From assembly GCA_950073045.1 (NCBI GenBank), contig CATMQD010000008.1, positions 1 through 34,815 on the forward strand: a DNA stretch of 34,815 nucleotides, in the 5' to 3' direction. Numbering within the stretch: position 1 is the first letter of the stretch; every line of letters begins with the position of its first letter. The translations under genes and the position numbers were made by a program. This document shows positions 33,981-34,815 of this stretch, piece after piece. The stretch comes from an uncultured Flavobacteriales bacterium. GTDB taxonomy: Bacteria > Bacteroidota > Bacteroidia > Flavobacteriales > Schleiferiaceae. The notes beneath the pieces are model-generated. The model made no database searches, had not been told where the DNA came from, and saw only the letters and a program-made list of their open reading frames with translations.

Positions 33981-34815
33981 ATGGATATCTATTTCATTCT
34001 AGTAATCGCCCTATTAATTCTTGCTGTTGGTGACTTGGTAGTGGGTGTAAGCAATGATGCTGTGAACTTCCTTACTTCGGCTATTGGCTCTCGGGTGGCA
34101 AGTCAGCGCACAATTTTAATTATCGCAGCCGCTGGCGTTTTTGCGGGCGCGGCCTTTTCTAGTGGAATGATGGAGGTTGCTCGAAAGGGAATCTTTAATC
34201 CAAGCTTTTTTAGTTACGCCGATGTAATGGTGGTTTTTATGGCAGTAATGATTACTGATATCATTCTGCTGGATGCTTTCAATAGCTTTGGAATGCCAAC
34301 TAGCACCACAGTTTCGATAGTATTTGAATTGCTCGGTGCCAGTGTTATGGTAGGCTGGTTAATGCTTCGCGATGGTCAGCACGCTGATATGAATCTCTTA
34401 GATGTAATAAATACTTCTAAAGCCAGTCAAATTATAGCCGGTATATTTCTGTCCATTGGCGTAGCCTTTTCTGTGGGGGCATTATCGCAATGGGTTTCTC
34501 GTTTGTGGTTTACCTTTAATATTCGTCGGGGAGTGAATAAGTACGGGGCCCTTTTTGCGGGGATTTGTATGACAATCATTATCTACTTCCTACTCATTAA
34601 AGGAATAAAAGGGGCCAATTTCGGGAAAGACGTAAATGCCTTTTTTAAGGAGCAAGCGATGATGATTGTAGCGGCCTCCTTTATAGGTAGTACCTTAATT
34701 CTTTGGCTGTTGCAAAAAACACTTTCGGTAAATCCATTAAAGGTGGTGGTTTTAACGGGTACCTTTTCCCTAGCTATGGCTTTCGCCGGAAACGATTTAG
34801 TGAACTTTATCGGTG
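33981..34815 (+). CDS. PiT-family inorganic phosphate transporter, cut by the right edge
   Basis: An open frame from ATG 33981 runs to the window end (278 codons) without a stop. It begins MDIYFILVIALLILAVGDLV and has the PiT signature twice, as GVSNDAVNFLTSAIGS near residues 19-38 and AFAGNDLVNFIG at the end, with FGMPTSTTVSIVFELLG in between. About seven to eight membrane segments are visible. PiT proteins move phosphate with protons or sodium. Bacteroidota members are often long (around 750 residues, from memory), so about 60% is probably missing. No phoU-like gene lies upstream. Confidence 0.88.
   Translation, partial: MDIYFILVIALLILAVGDLVVGVSNDAVNFLTSAIGSRVASQRTILIIAAAGVFAGAAFSSGMMEVARKGIFNPSFFSYADVMVVFMAVMITDIILLDAFNSFGMPTSTTVSIVFELLGASVMVGWLMLRDGQHADMNLLDVINTSKASQIIAGIFLSIGVAFSVGALSQWVSRLWFTFNIRRGVNKYGALFAGICMTIIIYFLLIKGIKGANFGKDVNAFFKEQAMMIVAASFIGSTLILWLLQKTLSVNPLKVVVLTGTFSLAMAFAGNDLVNFIG

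Noticed and set aside
33848-34033. 61-residue plus-strand frame across the start of the phosphate transporter
   Set aside because: It overlaps the transporter start in another frame and resembles nothing; the transporter frame carries the PiT signatures.
1-34815. CRISPR array, mobile element, tRNA or rRNA, or anti-phage island
   Set aside because: I saw no regularly spaced repeats, transposase or integrase motifs, cloverleaf sequences or defence-type domains on either strand; genes are core functions in compact operons.

Overview
The window looks like a piece of an aquatic Bacteroidota genome, most likely a member of the order Flavobacteriales (Cryomorphaceae/Schleiferiaceae-like, by inference). 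The evidence is alternative complex III genes (actDEF) followed by coxB-coxA, a full-length sprA for the type IX secretion system (T9SS), a T9SS C-terminal sorting domain, almost no Shine-Dalgarno sequences, and promoter-like TTG-N18-20-TAnnTTTG elements. No rRNA, tRNA, CRISPR array, transposase, integrase or phage gene is visible. Most of it is ordinary core genome. I did not find a convincing undescribed multi-gene system; the best leads are two broken junctions and one small membrane protein.

Layout. Positions 1 to about 193 are foreign: they encode the start of an alphaproteobacterial-type DNA polymerase I, fused in frame to the last 50 codons of actD, which suggests a chimeric contig end. 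Then come actE, actF, coxB and coxA (336-5297), closed by a strong terminator; ruvB and queG (5379-7332); a second terminator; and a 5'-truncated T9SS cargo gene (about 7450-8348) with its own terminator. A promoter at 8529-8558 starts ruvA, sprA, gcvH and a VanZ-like gene, followed by two tandem tonB-like genes ending in a terminator (18936-18968), then cysQ.

A second promoter (19830-19861) starts a tightly packed terminal-oxidase maturation operon: ctaB, two subunit III genes, subunit IV, sco, a DUF420/CtaM-like gene and a small CxMC membrane protein (19879-24279). With coxBA at the left end this supplies nearly all of an A1-type cytochrome c oxidase that would take electrons from alternative complex III. 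Next are a TolC-type channel, a membrane-fusion adaptor, tsaB and an orphan sensor histidine kinase (24329-29521). The right end holds a GT2 glycosyltransferase (minus strand), an aspartyl-protease/PDZ lipoprotein (plus), a YyaL/DUF255 thioredoxin-domain protein (minus) and a PiT phosphate transporter running off the right edge.

Several genes can only start at TTG or GTG (queG, sprA, tsaB, the first subunit III gene and probably ctaB), and two apparent early starts (ruvB, cysQ) lie inside terminators and are rejected. No stretch over 300 bases lacks a gene; the longest gap, 8349-8600, holds a terminator, a small hairpin and the ruvA promoter.
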